The position numbers and the translations under genes were made by a program. Shown one piece after another: positions 1 through 7,821 of a stretch of 37,028 nt of DNA. The notes under the pieces were generated by a model. It made no database searches. It saw only the letters and a program-made list of their open reading frames with translations, and was not told the origin of the DNA. Location of the stretch: contig JAJCZL010000021.1 of the NCBI GenBank assembly GCA_029262415.1, forward strand, positions 1 to 37,028, read 5' to 3'. Position 1 is the first letter of the stretch. Every line of letters begins with the position of its first letter. The stretch comes from Deltaproteobacteria bacterium. GTDB lineage: Bacteria; Desulfobacterota; Binatia; UBA1149; JAJCZL01.

Positions 1-461
1 GGTCGCGGTGCTGATGTCGGCTCCTCGCCATCAGCGCGGTCGAGCGGTTCAAGCTCTACGATCAGGATCAAGGTCAGCTATTGCCTGCGCATCTGAGCGA
101 GCAGCGAGCGCGTGCATGGACCGTACGCTGAGGTTGCCGTGTGCGAAGCACTGCCATGGCCGACGCAAAAGCCAGAGAGAGAAGGACAGGCCCGGCTGCA
201 CATTCCGCGCGGAATGTGGATAACCTCCATGGCCCGCCCCGCGGCCTTGCTCGACGATCTCGCGCTCGATTTCGCCACATCGCTGATCAACTCGCCCGAG
301 CGGGGGAGTCTTGAGTCGGTCTCCTAGATCACCTCACGCTGCTTCCCAACGGATATGGCGCTCGTCGCTGAGGTAAGCGCCGCCAAGAACCTCGGGGGTC
401 CCTGTGCACCACGCTGCCCCGGGTTTCCATGTCTTCAATCCTGACACCAGTCGCTTACCGA
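1..461. other. Gene-poor integron flank with IS-like remnant
   Basis: I see no convincing intact gene here. One plus-strand frame (about 36-137) reads AVERFKLYDQDQGQLLPAHL and then stops. It loosely resembles the N-terminus of IS1182-type transposases (an aromatic/basic start followed by LLP), so it may be a transposase scrap, but the match is weak. The stretch also holds a 12-bp palindrome joined to a DnaA-box sequence at 203-224, repeated in inverted orientation at the other end of the window. It adjoins the attC-like site at 462-530, so it may be what is left of a neighbouring cassette. The window edge cuts it off. Confidence 0.35.
203..224 (+). repeat. Palindrome plus DnaA-box element, copy 1
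   Basis: The 12-bp perfect palindrome TTCCGCGCGGAA (203-214) overlaps TGTGGATAA (215-223), the exact complement of the consensus DnaA box TTATCCACA. The same 22 nt occur in inverted orientation at 36295-36316. Flanks differ between the copies. Sequence identity and palindromy are direct observations. That it is the end of a mobile element is inference: IS50 ends are a known case of DnaA boxes inside transposon termini. Confidence 0.6.
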
Positions 462-530
462 GCCTGACGACCAAGCTCAGCAGCGGACAAGCCGCGTGGC
501 GGGTTGTCCGCAGCTGCCGCGCGGTTAGGC
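462..530. other. attC-like recombination site beside TA cassette
   Basis: The site is bounded by GCCTGAC (462-468) and GTTAGGC (524-530), which match or nearly match the integron core sites RYYYAAC and GTTRRRY and pair along their whole length with one wobble. Inside, GCGGACAA (483-490) pairs perfectly with TTGTCCGC (504-511), and CAGC/GCTG extends the stem. The arms are unequal by 2 nt, as expected for extrahelical bases. The perfect GTT-type core lies on the right and the longer arm on the left. By attC conventions this favours plus-strand cassette orientation, opposite to the toxin-antitoxin genes. The right core ends 1 nt before the toxin stop codon. Confidence 0.7.
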
Positions 531-531
531 A

Positions 532-825
532 TCAACTGCGTCTCTTCCAGACCTGCGGAGCTCTCCGACCATGAAGACAGGCAATGACGACAATTCGCTC
601 GTCGAACACGCGATAATACAACGCATACGGGAAGCGTGATAGGAAAAGCCGTCTTGTGTCACGATGTAGGACTGCGGCAATCTCAGGGTGCCGCTGCAGT
701 GCCAGGATGGATCGCCGAAGTTCAGCTAGAAACTCGCTCCCCAAGCCCTCGCTCTGCTGCTCGTACCAGCCGTGCGTATCTTCAACGTCCGCGGCGGCGG
801 CGGGACGGAAGACAACCGGTTTCAC
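532..825 (-). CDS. RelE/ParE-family toxin
   Basis: This 97-residue protein has the size and pattern of the RelE/ParE toxin superfamily. An N-terminal beta strand (VVFRPAAAADVEDTHGWYEQQ) is followed by two helices with the typical GLGSEFLAELRRSI stretch, then the beta-sheet segment RLFLSRFPYALYYRVFDERIVVIACLHGRR. The RFPYALYYRV/ACLHGRR core is characteristic of the ParE branch. Members either cleave mRNA on the ribosome or poison gyrase; sequence alone does not say which. It starts with GTG, and that codon overlaps the antitoxin TGA stop (GTGA), so the two genes are translationally coupled. It lies between two attC-like sites, a common setting for integron toxin-antitoxin cassettes. Confidence 0.88.
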   Translation of the reverse strand: MKPVVFRPAAAADVEDTHGWYEQQSEGLGSEFLAELRRSILALQRHPEIAAVLHRDTRRLFLSRFPYALYYRVFDERIVVIACLHGRRAPQVWKRRS

Positions 826-1043
826 GCGGTGCCGTTCTGGATTCGCGTGAGTACCTCCTCCCAGGGAATGCCGATGGGTCCCTCTCGCTCAAGGTCGTCA
901 AGTCTTCGATCGAGTTCGGCCCGCTGCGCCTCAGTCAGAGGCACCGCATTGGGATTCTTGCTGAGGCTCTCCCAAAGGTCTTCTAAGAGGGCCAGCCGCT
1001 CTTCTACTGAAAGTGCATCGATATCTATCGCCGGTTTGGCCAT
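822..1043 (-). CDS. Addiction-module antitoxin, unstable-antitoxin family
   Basis: This 73-residue acidic protein (DIDALSVEERLALLEDLWES, then LTEAQRAELDRRLDDLE and a GIPWEEV tail) matches the short addiction-module component family paired with RelE/ParE toxins (TIGR02574/Unstab_antitox type). The N-terminal half forms amphipathic helices. The family's acidic C-terminal helix with WEEV normally wraps the toxin. It is first in a two-gene minus-strand operon, overlaps the toxin start by 4 nt, and has the 12-bp palindrome GGTATCGATACC 41 bp upstream that could be its operator. The pair should act as a stabilising module for the cassette region. Confidence 0.88.
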   Translation of the reverse strand: MAKPAIDIDALSVEERLALLEDLWESLSKNPNAVPLTEAQRAELDRRLDDLEREGPIGIPWEEVLTRIQNGTA

Positions 1044-1083
1044 CGGGTGGAGTGTGCCACAGAAGCATCGGCCTCGCCAGAGT

Positions 1084-1095
1084 GGTATCGATACC
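1084..1095. promoter_or_regulatory. Palindromic candidate operator for TA operon
   Basis: GGTATCGATACC is a perfect 12-bp palindrome between the antitoxin start (1043) and the cassette boundary (1123). Antitoxins of this type usually autoregulate at upstream palindromes, so an operator role is inferred from position and symmetry. Confidence 0.4.
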
Positions 1096-1122
1096 TATGA
1101 CAGATGTGAATCGAGCCTTGAT

Positions 1123-1249
1123 GCCTAACTTCTATTCGGCGTCTCAATCGACGCGTTATCACACGGATATCGTTGAACGGATTTCACAATATGGGTCTTA
1201 CCAGACCGTGTTATGGCGTGGCAAGCGGTCTGGGCGTTTTGCGTTAGGC
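1123..1249. other. Long attC- or attI-like site next to integrase fragment
   Basis: The core sites GCCTAAC (1123-1129) and GTTAGGC (1243-1249) are perfect inverted 7-mers 127 nt apart, a length typical of the long attC sites of chromosomal integrons. Internal stems include CCAGACCG/CGGTCTGG (1201-1208 with 1226-1233) and GCGTC/GACGC near 1138-1153. The left end, GCCTAACTTCTA, is identical over 12 nt to the site at 35801 near the other integrase fragment. The integrase-like ORF starts 44 nt to the right. This may be an attI/first-cassette junction or a complete attC; orientation cannot be fixed from sequence. Confidence 0.55.
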
Positions 1250-1292
1250 TGCGAGATAGCGGGCGAAACCGAATTCGGCATCGTAAGTGCCC

Positions 1293-1415
1293 ATGACGCT
1301 TGTAGACCAGCTGCGTGTTGTGCTGCGAACCAAGGGGTACAGCTATGGTACTGAGAAAACGTATTCGCAGCGGGTCCGGCGGTCCATTCTTTACTCGGGG
1401 ACCCGGCATCCGCAG
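1293..1415 (+). pseudogene. Truncated integron integrase, N-terminal fragment
   Basis: From ATG 1293 the frame reads MTLVDQLRVVLRTKGYSYGT, EKTYSQRVRRSILYSG, TRHPQ. This is the N-terminal SAM-like core-binding start of IntI/Xer-type tyrosine recombinases, closest to IntI (usual form LLDQVR...HYS..TE.AY..WI.RFI.FHGKRHP). Homology ends at about residue 41 after RHP. The remaining frame is low-complexity Arg/Pro/Ala sequence running into tRNA-Leu, so at least 280 residues including all catalytic residues are missing. The only integrase C-terminal sequence in the window is about 34.5 kb away on the opposite strand (36292-35967). The gene reads away from the attC-like site 44 nt upstream. Confidence 0.72.
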
Positions 1416-1511
1416 CGGCAAAGGCCGCCGCGGTTTCGTCGCACGCGCCGGCTCGCAGCTCGCGCTCCGCGCTCGGTTCCGGCCGCTCGACAGCTCGCGG
1501 CCTCATTCAAG

Positions 1512-1595
1512 TGCGAAAGGGGGGACTTGAACCCCCACAGCCTTGCGGCCACAGGATCCTGAATCCTGCGCGTCTGCCAATTTCGCCACTTTCGC
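1512..1595 (-). tRNA. tRNA-Leu (anticodon CAG)
   Basis: This is a class II tRNA of 84 nt with acceptor GCGAAAG/CTTTCGC (1589-1595 with 1513-1519), anticodon stem CAGGA/TCCTG enclosing loop TTCAGGA, a long variable arm (GGCCGCAAGGC region) and T loop GTTCAAGTC. The anticodon CAG is complementary to plus-strand positions 1559-1561. CCA is not encoded; ACTT follows on the minus strand. The integrase fragment and degenerate DNA end directly against its 3' side, a position where integrating elements commonly insert. Confidence 0.93.
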
Positions 1596-1641
1596 GCTTA
1601 GAGAACCGCACCCGGCCAAAGGCCGGCAACGTGAACGGGCG

Positions 1642-1669
1642 ATTCTATCCGAACGCCTCATGCCCGCAA
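1642..1669 (-). promoter_or_regulatory. Predicted sigma-70 promoter for tRNA-Leu
   Basis: On the minus strand TTGCGG (1664-1669) and TAGAAT (1642-1647) are separated by 16 nt. This gives an acceptable -35 and a 5/6 match at -10, upstream of the tRNA 5' end at 1595. A short GC palindrome (CCGGCC/GGCCGG, about 1615-1629) lies in the leader. Predicted from pattern only. Confidence 0.4.
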
Positions 1670-1725
1670 GCCCTACCCGCAACCTTAGATTGTCTGCCCG
1701 GACTGCGCCCCCTATCATGTGACAC

Positions 1726-2331
1726 ATGGCGCGTAGATCCACCATGGTCATCACCCGCGAGCACCGCAGAGCCTCGATCTGGACGGCTCTGGTACTGCTC
1801 GGGTCACTGGTGTGTGGATTTGGCCTGGTCACGCTGCTTCTCACCCACAACCACAGCTGGACCGACGCTTTGCTGCGTCGGCTGCCCTCGCCGGGCGGGC
1901 GCTCGAGCCTTGCCGCCGGCGCCGGACTGATCGCGCAGATGCGCACCAAGAATGCCGCTGCGCGGCTCGCCCATCTCTCGGATAAGTCGACGGCGCTGAT
2001 CGTTCGCTCCGATGTCGTCAATGAGTCGATGATCCCGGTCTCGAACATTGTGGTAGAGGCGGTGGTCTTGACCGACAACCATAGGATTGTTTCGGCACGT
2101 TCGCAGTGTGGAAAGGTCGTCTCCGAGACCCTGCTGAATAGGTTGCCGCGCGACGAACTGGATACTTTGCTGGAAGTTCCGGTACCCAGCGATACAACGC
2201 TCGCACCCGGCGCGACGCTGCAGTGTCAGATCGCGTTGCCGGGGATCGGCGAAGCCGCCGACGAGGTCGAGTTCAGGGTTGCTTCGGTGGAACCTTTTCC
2301 CGGTCATCCGCGGCCGAGTCTTGGTCCTTAG
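1726..2331 (+). CDS. Membrane-anchored protein with DUF3426/FxLYD-like domain
   Basis: This is a 201-residue protein. A basic N-terminus ([16 protein letters not shown]) precedes one membrane helix at about residues 17-39 ([22 protein letters not shown]), so the rest should lie on the outer face of the inner membrane. Residues about 85-195 form a beta-rich domain with the pattern [12 protein letters not shown]...[11 protein letters not shown], two Cys residues (SQCGK and LQCQIAL) and a closing [10 protein letters not shown]. This resembles the DUF3426/FxLYD immunoglobulin-like domains of zinc-ribbon membrane proteins, but the zinc ribbon is absent. Function is unknown. A second ATG lies 6 codons in. 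The 3' end overlaps the convergent tatA by 59 nt. Confidence 0.7.
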   Translation: MARRSTMVITREHRRASIWTALVLLGSLVCGFGLVTLLLTHNHSWTDALLRRLPSPGGRSSLAAGAGLIAQMRTKNAAARLAHLSDKSTALIVRSDVVNESMIPVSNIVVEAVVLTDNHRIVSARSQCGKVVSETLLNRLPRDELDTLLEVPVPSDTTLAPGATLQCQIALPGIGEAADEVEFRVASVEPFPGHPRPSLGP

Positions 2332-2488
2332 GGGTGACGTCAATTTCGTCGGGTTGCTTGGTGGCCTTGCGGAAGTTGCGGATACCGCGCCCCAGCCCCT
2401 CTCCGATCTCGGGCAACTTGCCCGCGCCGAACATGATCAAGATGATCACCAGGATGATGAGAAGCTCAGGTACGCCAAGTCCGAACAT
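2273..2488 (-). CDS. tatA: Sec-independent translocase protein TatA
   Basis: The 71-residue protein has the TatA/E architecture: a short N-terminus with [19 protein letters not shown] as the single membrane helix (about residues 3-21), the hinge GAGKLPEIG, then the amphipathic helix [12 protein letters not shown] and a charged acidic/basic tail. TatA oligomers form the membrane passage for folded twin-arginine substrates together with TatC, which is not in this window. It lies 69 bp downstream of gcvPB on the same strand and is probably the last gene of the long unit. It overlaps the 3' end of the convergent gene at 1726-2331. Confidence 0.94.
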   Translation of the reverse strand: MFGLGVPELLIILVIILIMFGAGKLPEIGEGLGRGIRNFRKATKQPDEIDVTPKDQDSAADDREKVPPKQP

Positions 2489-2556
2489 GTGTTTATACTA
2501 GTCCAACGCCCCTGCCGAGGCCAGAATTTTTTCGTACACGCGAAAACCCCCCGACC

Positions 2557-4035
2557 TTAGGCGGTCTCGGCTGGTTTCGGCGACCAGGCCAGTACCGGGG
2601 AGCGTGCCGCGCGGGTCTCGTCGAGCCGCGCCAGCGGGGTCTCGTAAGGCGCATTGCGCGGCACATCGGGGGTCTCGGCGGCTTCGCGAGCGATCGCGAG
2701 CAACGCATCGGCAAACCCGTCCAGGGTCTCGAGCGACTCACTCTCGGTGGGCTCAATCATCAGAGCACCCGCTACTACCAGCGGAAAGTAGATCGTCGGG
2801 GCGTGAAACCCGAAATCGAGCAGACGTTTAGCGATGTCCAAAGTTTTGACGCCGGTCTCATTCTGGAACTTGTCGGTAAAAACGACCTCGTGCATCGAGT
2901 CGGCCTGATAGGGCAAGTGGAAGACACCCGACAAGCGCGCGCGCAGGTAGTTGGCGGCGAGAACCGCGCTTCGTGTGGTTTGGCCGAGCCCGTCGCCACC
3001 GCAGGCAAGCATGTACGTGTAAGCGCGTACCAGGATGCCAAAGTTGCCGTAGAACGAACGGACCCGGCCGATTGAGTCGGGACGCTCGTAGTCCCAACGA
3101 TACAGCCCATCGCGTTCGACGACGCGCGGGCCGGGCAGAAAACGTTCGAGATCGGCGCGTACCGCAACCGGACCGGCACCGGGGCCGCCCCCACCGTGGG
3201 GCGTAGAAAAAGTCTTGTGCAGGTTAAACTGCAAAACATCGGCACCCATGTGGCCCGGCTTGGCCACACCCATCAGCGCGTTCATGTTGGCACCGTCCAT
3301 GTACACGAGTGCACCGGCTTGGTGCACCGATTTCGCGATGCGCTCGATATCCGCTTCAAAAAGACCCAAGGTATTCGGATTTGTCACCATCAATGCGGCG
3401 ACATCCTCGTCGAGAAGCGCTTCGACTGCAGCGGCCGCAACCAAGCCACGTTCATCCACCGGCACCACGATTGAATCGTAGCCGCAAAGGTTAGCGCTGG
3501 CAGGATTGGTTCCGTGCGCGCTCGCCGGGATCAGCACCTTCTTGCGCGCGTAGCCGCAGGCAAGGTGATGGGCACGGATAATCTTCATGCCGGTCAGTTC
3601 GCCCTGCGCACCTGCGGCGGGCTGTAGCGTCACCGCGGCCAAGCCGCAAATCTCGGCTAGCCAACGCTCGAGTTCGCGAACCAGTTCGAGCGCACCCTGC
3701 ACGTGTTGGTCGGGCGCGTACGGGTGCAAACCCGCGAACCCGGGCATCGCCGCAGCGGTCTCGTTTGCAACCGGGTTGTACTTCATCGTGCACGACCCGA
3801 GCGGATAGAAATTGGTCGCCGCCGAAAAGTTGAGTTTGGAAAGCCGCGTGTAATGCCGGATGACCTCGGGCTCGCTGAGTTCGGGAAAACCGGCGAGATC
3901 CTCGCGCAACAACACGGCGTCGATCGGCACCGGGCCGCCGGGGTCGGGCACGTCGATCCCCGAACGTCCGCTACTGCCCTTCTCGAAGATCGGCTCTTCC
4001 ATGACGCTCTTCTTCACTGTGGGCTGTTCGCCCAT
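2557..4035 (-). CDS. gcvPB: Glycine dehydrogenase (decarboxylating) subunit 2
   Basis: The C-terminal half of the P-protein of the glycine cleavage system, as a separate 492-residue subunit. It carries the PLP site: NLHKTFSTPHGGGGPG with Schiff-base Lys274, preceded by YMDGANMNALMG and the glycine-rich AHGTNPASA. With GcvPA it decarboxylates glycine and passes the aminomethyl group to lipoyl-GcvH. The ATG overlaps the gcvPA stop by one base (TGATG), so equal translation of the two subunits is likely. Split P-proteins are usual in Firmicutes, Thermotoga and many deltaproteobacterial lineages, unlike the fused form of E. coli. The length is normal. Confidence 0.97.
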   Translation of the reverse strand: MGEQPTVKKSVMEEPIFEKGSSGRSGIDVPDPGGPVPIDAVLLREDLAGFPELSEPEVIRHYTRLSKLNFSAATNFYPLGSCTMKYNPVANETAAAMPGFAGLHPYAPDQHVQGALELVRELERWLAEICGLAAVTLQPAAGAQGELTGMKIIRAHHLACGYARKKVLIPASAHGTNPASANLCGYDSIVVPVDERGLVAAAAVEALLDEDVAALMVTNPNTLGLFEADIERIAKSVHQAGALVYMDGANMNALMGVAKPGHMGADVLQFNLHKTFSTPHGGGGPGAGPVAVRADLERFLPGPRVVERDGLYRWDYERPDSIGRVRSFYGNFGILVRAYTYMLACGGDGLGQTTRSAVLAANYLRARLSGVFHLPYQADSMHEVVFTDKFQNETGVKTLDIAKRLLDFGFHAPTIYFPLVVAGALMIEPTESESLETLDGFADALLAIAREAAETPDVPRNAPYETPLARLDETRAARSPVLAWSPKPAETA

Positions 4036-5402
4036 CAGGCCGTCTCACGCTTGGCTTGGAGGTGCGTAACAAGCGACGCGACCAAAGCATCGATGTCGTC
4101 GTCGCTGTTAGTCTCGGTCACCGTAACGATAACGCGTTCGTCGCCTGCGTCGGCCGCGAAGCCGCGCTCGCTGAGGCGCACGCCCGGACAAAGCCCGCCG
4201 GCAACCGCGCTTTCGAACCACGCTTGGCTGCCCGGCACTTCGATCGTGAACTCATTGAAAAACGGCGCGGCGTACAGCGGAGCGAAACCGGCGGCTTCAA
4301 GGCGCGTGGCAACCCCGCGTGCGCGTACGGCGTTATACTCGGCGAGCTTGCGCAGCCCGTTGCGACCGGCCAGGCCGAGGTAAACTGTCATCCCGAGCGC
4401 TGCCAAGCCCTGGTTTGTACAAATATTAGAAGTCGCCTTCTCTCGCCTGATGTGCTGTTCACGAGTCGAGAGCGTCAGCACGTAACCACGGCGGCCCTCT
4501 TCGTCGACCGTCTCGCCGACCAGACGTCCGGGCATTTGCCGCACGTGGACCCGACGCGTCGCGAACAAACCGAGACCCGGCCCGCCGTACGACATCGGCA
4601 GGCCAAGACTTTGCCCTTCGGCCACCGCGATGTCGGTGCCGCATGCTCCGGGGGCGCGTAACAGCGCGAGCGCCAAGGCCTCGGTGGTCACGCTGACCGT
4701 AAGTGCGCCGATGCGTTTCGCGAGTCGGGCTGCGTTAGACAAATCGTCGATCACGCCGAGGAAGTTCGGGTAACCGATACATACCGCCGCAACATCGGCG
4801 GACAACGCGGCCTGCAAAGCTTTGAGATCGGTACGTCCGTCGGCTGCAATCCCGATGGTCTCGATGCTGCCGCGACCGTGTCCATCCAGGTAGGTGCGCA
4901 CTACCTCGATGTACTCGGGATGAACCGCTTCAGAGATGAGAATTTTGTTGCGCTTGGGGGCCAGCCGCAGAGCCATGAGCACGGCTTCGGCCAGCGCCGA
5001 GGCGCCGTCGTACAAGCTCGCGTTGGCGACTTCCAAACCGCTCAAAATCGACACGTAGGTCTGGAATTCGAAGCACGCCTGTAGCGTTCCCTGGCTGACC
5101 TCGGGTTGGTAAGGCGTGTAAGCGGTTGCGAACTCGCCGCGCCCGAGGATTGCTACTACCGCGCTCGGCACGAAATGATCGTAGGCCCCCGCACCTTGGA
5201 AGCTACGGCCGGTCCGGTTGCGGGCCGCCAGCGCGGCCATACGCTCGAGCACCTGTTGCTCGCCAAGCCCATCGGGCAGTTCCAGCCGTGCGCGCCCGCG
5301 AAGCTCCGCGGGGACACTCTTGAAAAGATCTTCGGTATCGCTCGCGCCGATCGTCGCCAGCATGTGATCGATGTCGCCCGGCGTGTGCGGAATAAACCTC
5401 AC
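4035..5402 (-). CDS. gcvPA: Glycine dehydrogenase (decarboxylating) subunit 1
   Basis: This 455-residue protein corresponds to the N-terminal half of P-protein. It starts MRFIPHTPGDIDHMLATIGA, which is typical of GcvPA, and contains FQGAGAYDHFVPSAV, AYTPYQPEVSQGTLQ and the LYDGASALAEA segment of the fold-type I PLP family, but no PLP lysine, which is supplied by subunit 2. It lies between gcvH (37 bp upstream) and gcvPB (1-nt overlap). Together with gcvT, gcvH and folD it links glycine breakdown to the tetrahydrofolate one-carbon pool. I saw nothing unusual in it. Confidence 0.97.
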   Translation of the reverse strand: MRFIPHTPGDIDHMLATIGASDTEDLFKSVPAELRGRARLELPDGLGEQQVLERMAALAARNRTGRSFQGAGAYDHFVPSAVVAILGRGEFATAYTPYQPEVSQGTLQACFEFQTYVSILSGLEVANASLYDGASALAEAVLMALRLAPKRNKILISEAVHPEYIEVVRTYLDGHGRGSIETIGIAADGRTDLKALQAALSADVAAVCIGYPNFLGVIDDLSNAARLAKRIGALTVSVTTEALALALLRAPGACGTDIAVAEGQSLGLPMSYGGPGLGLFATRRVHVRQMPGRLVGETVDEEGRRGYVLTLSTREQHIRREKATSNICTNQGLAALGMTVYLGLAGRNGLRKLAEYNAVRARGVATRLEAAGFAPLYAAPFFNEFTIEVPGSQAWFESAVAGGLCPGVRLSERGFAADAGDERVIVTVTETNSDDDIDALVASLVTHLQAKRETA

Positions 5403-5439
5403 GCCACGGCTCCGGGCTGCGCAACTTGCCGCATCCGGG

Positions 5440-5832
5440 CTAGCTCAATTCGTCGATGAAGCTCTGATAATCTTTCGCTGAGAGCAACTCTTCGAATTCT
5501 TCTGTGTCCGACGGCTTCAAGCGCACCAGCCAACCGTCGCCGTAGCAGTCTTGGTTGAGGACTTCGGGACTGTTCGGCAATTCGTCGTTCACCTCGGTAA
5601 TCTCGCCACTTATGGGAACGTAGATGTCCGAGACCGCTTTGACCGATTCGACAACGGCAAAAGGTTCGTCTTTGGTCACCGGCTCGTCGCTAACTACCGG
5701 GAGTTCAACGTAGACGATATCGCCAAGAGCGTCTTGTGCGTAATCGGTGATTCCCATGAGGACAGTACCGTCGTCTTCGAGCCGGACCCATTCGTGTTCT
5801 TTCGTGTAGTGAAGGTTGTCTGGGAACTCCAT
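5440..5832 (-). CDS. gcvH: Glycine cleavage system H protein (lipoyl carrier)
   Basis: The 130-residue carrier protein moves the aminomethyl intermediate between P-, T- and L-proteins on a lipoyl arm. The lipoylation motif FAVVESVKAVSDIYVP contains the acceptor Lys65, and the hammerhead-fold landmarks KEHEWVR, GITDYAQDALGDIVYVELP and GDGWLVRLK are all present. I chose ATG 5832, because AGGTGGAG sits 9 nt upstream; an in-frame GTG at 5847 lies inside that ribosome-binding site. It lies 35 bp after gcvT and precedes gcvPA. Confidence 0.97.
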   Translation of the reverse strand: MEFPDNLHYTKEHEWVRLEDDGTVLMGITDYAQDALGDIVYVELPVVSDEPVTKDEPFAVVESVKAVSDIYVPISGEITEVNDELPNSPEVLNQDCYGDGWLVRLKPSDTEEFEELLSAKDYQSFIDELS

Positions 5833-5866
5833 GCTTCTGCACTCCACCTCTTATGACCCCTGCCTT

Positions 5867-6958
5867 TTACTGCGCTCGTTTGTAGAACGGCAGCGGCAGG
5901 ACCTGGGCTGGATAAGATTCTCCTCTTACCTCAACCGCTATGTCGGCATCTATAGCGTTTGCGTTCACAAGTGCAAGAGCCGCGGCCCGGCCTAAACTCG
6001 GACAATGCGAACCGCTGGTGACCTCGCCGACCACGGTGTCGCCCTGTAGGACTTTGTATCCTTCACGCGCGATGCGACGGGTCAAACCAAGCCCGACCAG
6101 CCGCCTGCGTGCCTTGTCTACCTTGGCGGCCCGCAGCTGGGCAAATCCCGTCATATCGGGCCTGTTTAACTTCACCGCCCACCCGACCCGCGCCTCCCAG
6201 GGCGTTATTTCCTCGCCGAGTTCGTGCCCGTAAAGCGGCAGCGCGGCTTCGAGACGCAGAGTGTCGCGCGCACCCAAACCGGCAGCAACGACACCGTGTG
6301 GTGCGCCCGCCGCCGATAGCGTCGCCCATAACCCCGGTGCGTCGCGGTTTGCACAGAAAAACTCGAAGCCGTCTTCTCCGGTGTAACCGGTGCGCGCAGC
6401 CAGCACAGCGATACCCGCGATTTCGCCCGCAGCCACTGCGAAGCGTTCGAGCGCAGCCAGCGACGGCGCCAGCGGAGCGAGGATTGCGGCGGCCGATGGG
6501 CCCTGCAATGCAATCAACGAGGTCTGCGCGCTGCGGTCTACGATACGCGCCGCGTCGGTCGCGAACGCCTTGAGGTGTTCATAGTCATGCTCGGCATTCG
6601 CGGCATTTACGCAGACCAGAAAACGCTCTGCGCCGGTTCGGTACACGATGACATCATCGAGAATCCGTCCGCGGTGATCAGGCAACAGGCTGTACTGCGC
6701 GCTGCCGACTTCAAGACTACGTGGGTCGTTGGTGAAAGCCCGAGCACAAACATCGAGAGCACCCGGCCCTTCGATCTCGACTTCGCCCATATGACTGACA
6801 TCGAACATGCCGGCCGCGGAACGCACAGCGAGGTGTTCTTCGATGATCGAGGTGTATTGGACGGGCATGTACCAGCCGGCGAAATCGACCATGCGCGCGC
6901 CGGCGGCAACGTGCATATCATACAAAGGCGTACGTCTGGGCGCCGATCCGGTCGTCAC
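5867..6958 (-). CDS. gcvT: Glycine cleavage system aminomethyltransferase T
   Basis: This 363-residue T-protein transfers the one-carbon unit from aminomethylated GcvH to tetrahydrofolate, releasing ammonia. The start [27 protein letters not shown], the FDVSHMGE motif, the folate-binding segment [13 protein letters not shown] and the [21 protein letters not shown] stretch are all diagnostic. [12 protein letters not shown] (as [17 protein letters not shown]) marks the C-terminal domain. Its GTG start overlaps the folD stop by 4 nt (GTGA), so 5,10-methylene-THF production and interconversion are translationally linked. No glycine riboswitch is possible in front of it because the upstream DNA is coding. 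Confidence 0.97.
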   Translation of the reverse strand: MTTGSAPRRTPLYDMHVAAGARMVDFAGWYMPVQYTSIIEEHLAVRSAAGMFDVSHMGEVEIEGPGALDVCARAFTNDPRSLEVGSAQYSLLPDHRGRILDDVIVYRTGAERFLVCVNAANAEHDYEHLKAFATDAARIVDRSAQTSLIALQGPSAAAILAPLAPSLAALERFAVAAGEIAGIAVLAARTGYTGEDGFEFFCANRDAPGLWATLSAAGAPHGVVAAGLGARDTLRLEAALPLYGHELGEEITPWEARVGWAVKLNRPDMTGFAQLRAAKVDKARRRLVGLGLTRRIAREGYKVLQGDTVVGEVTSGSHCPSLGRAAALALVNANAIDADIAVEVRGESYPAQVLPLPFYKRAQ

Positions 6959-7815
6959 CGTTGGTCACCGTCGCGGAGCTCGCAAGCGGTAAGCGTATTT
7001 TCCAACAGCATCGCAACGGTCATCGGCCCGACTCCGCCGGGAACCGGCGTGATCCATCCGGCGCGCTCGGCGGCAGCGGCGGTATCGACGTCTCCCACGA
7101 GCTTGCCGTCGACCCGGTTAATCCCGACGTCGAGCACGAACGCACCGGGCTTGATCCATTCGCCGCGAACCAGCGCCGGACTGCCGACGGCGGCAATGAC
7201 GATATCGGCACGGCCGACTTCGGCAGCAAGATCAGCTGTGCGTGAGTGACAGATCGTTACTGTCGCGTGTCGATCCAACATCATGATGGCGATCGGCTTG
7301 CCAACCAAGCGACTTCGCCCGACGACGACAGCGTGCTTACCGGCGGGGTCGTAACCGCAGGATTCCAGTAGCCGCATACAGCCGGCAGGCGTACACGGCC
7401 TCATTCCGGGCTTGCCGGTGAACAACGCCCCCTGATTCATCGGGTGCAGGCCGTCAACGTCCTTACACGGGTCGATTGCGCGAATCGCGGCATCCTCGTC
7501 CAGTCCCTTCGGTAGCGGCATCTGCACAAGGATGCCGTCGATATCGGGGCGTTGGTTATAAGCCACAATGGTGGCGACCAGTTCTTTCTGAGTGCAATCG
7601 ACGGCGAGCACCGCCGATTCAGAGTGCATGCCGATCTCTTTCGACTCGCGCTGCTTGCGACCAACGTAGACTTTTGAGGCGGGATCGTCGCCGACCAAAA
7701 TCGTAACCAGTCCCGGCCTACGCTCTGCGCGGCCGGTGCGCTCGGCAATACGCTGCGCCAGGGCTGCTCGGGTTTGCGCGGCAATCTTCTTGCCATCGAC
7801 GATCTCAGCCACCAT
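6955..7815 (-). CDS. folD: Bifunctional methylene-THF dehydrogenase/cyclohydrolase FolD
   Basis: The 286-residue enzyme converts 5,10-methylene-THF to 10-formyl-THF. Recognisable parts are [21 protein letters not shown] with the catalytic Lys54, the substrate loop [13 protein letters not shown], the DVDGLHPMN motif, the NADP-binding [18 protein letters not shown] and the C-terminal [19 protein letters not shown]. The length is usual. It follows the lipoprotein gene by 6 bp and overlaps gcvT, placing it functionally with glycine cleavage. Confidence 0.97.
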   Translation of the reverse strand: MVAEIVDGKKIAAQTRAALAQRIAERTGRAERRPGLVTILVGDDPASKVYVGRKQRESKEIGMHSESAVLAVDCTQKELVATIVAYNQRPDIDGILVQMPLPKGLDEDAAIRAIDPCKDVDGLHPMNQGALFTGKPGMRPCTPAGCMRLLESCGYDPAGKHAVVVGRSRLVGKPIAIMMLDRHATVTICHSRTADLAAEVGRADIVIAAVGSPALVRGEWIKPGAFVLDVGINRVDGKLVGDVDTAAAAERAGWITPVPGGVGPMTVAMLLENTLTACELRDGDQR

Positions 7816-7821
7816 CCGGCC

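Noticed and set aside
74-327. Several overlapping 60-71 codon frames in the first 330 bases, some reading IPRGMW
   Set aside because: They arise from translating the palindrome/DnaA-box element and GC-rich flanks on both strands; no start signal, family resemblance or codon bias supports them.
1503-2078. Minus-strand 191-codon frame containing KVAKLADAQDSGSCGRKA
   Set aside because: This is the well-known spurious translation of a tRNA-Leu gene continued antisense through the real gene at 1726.
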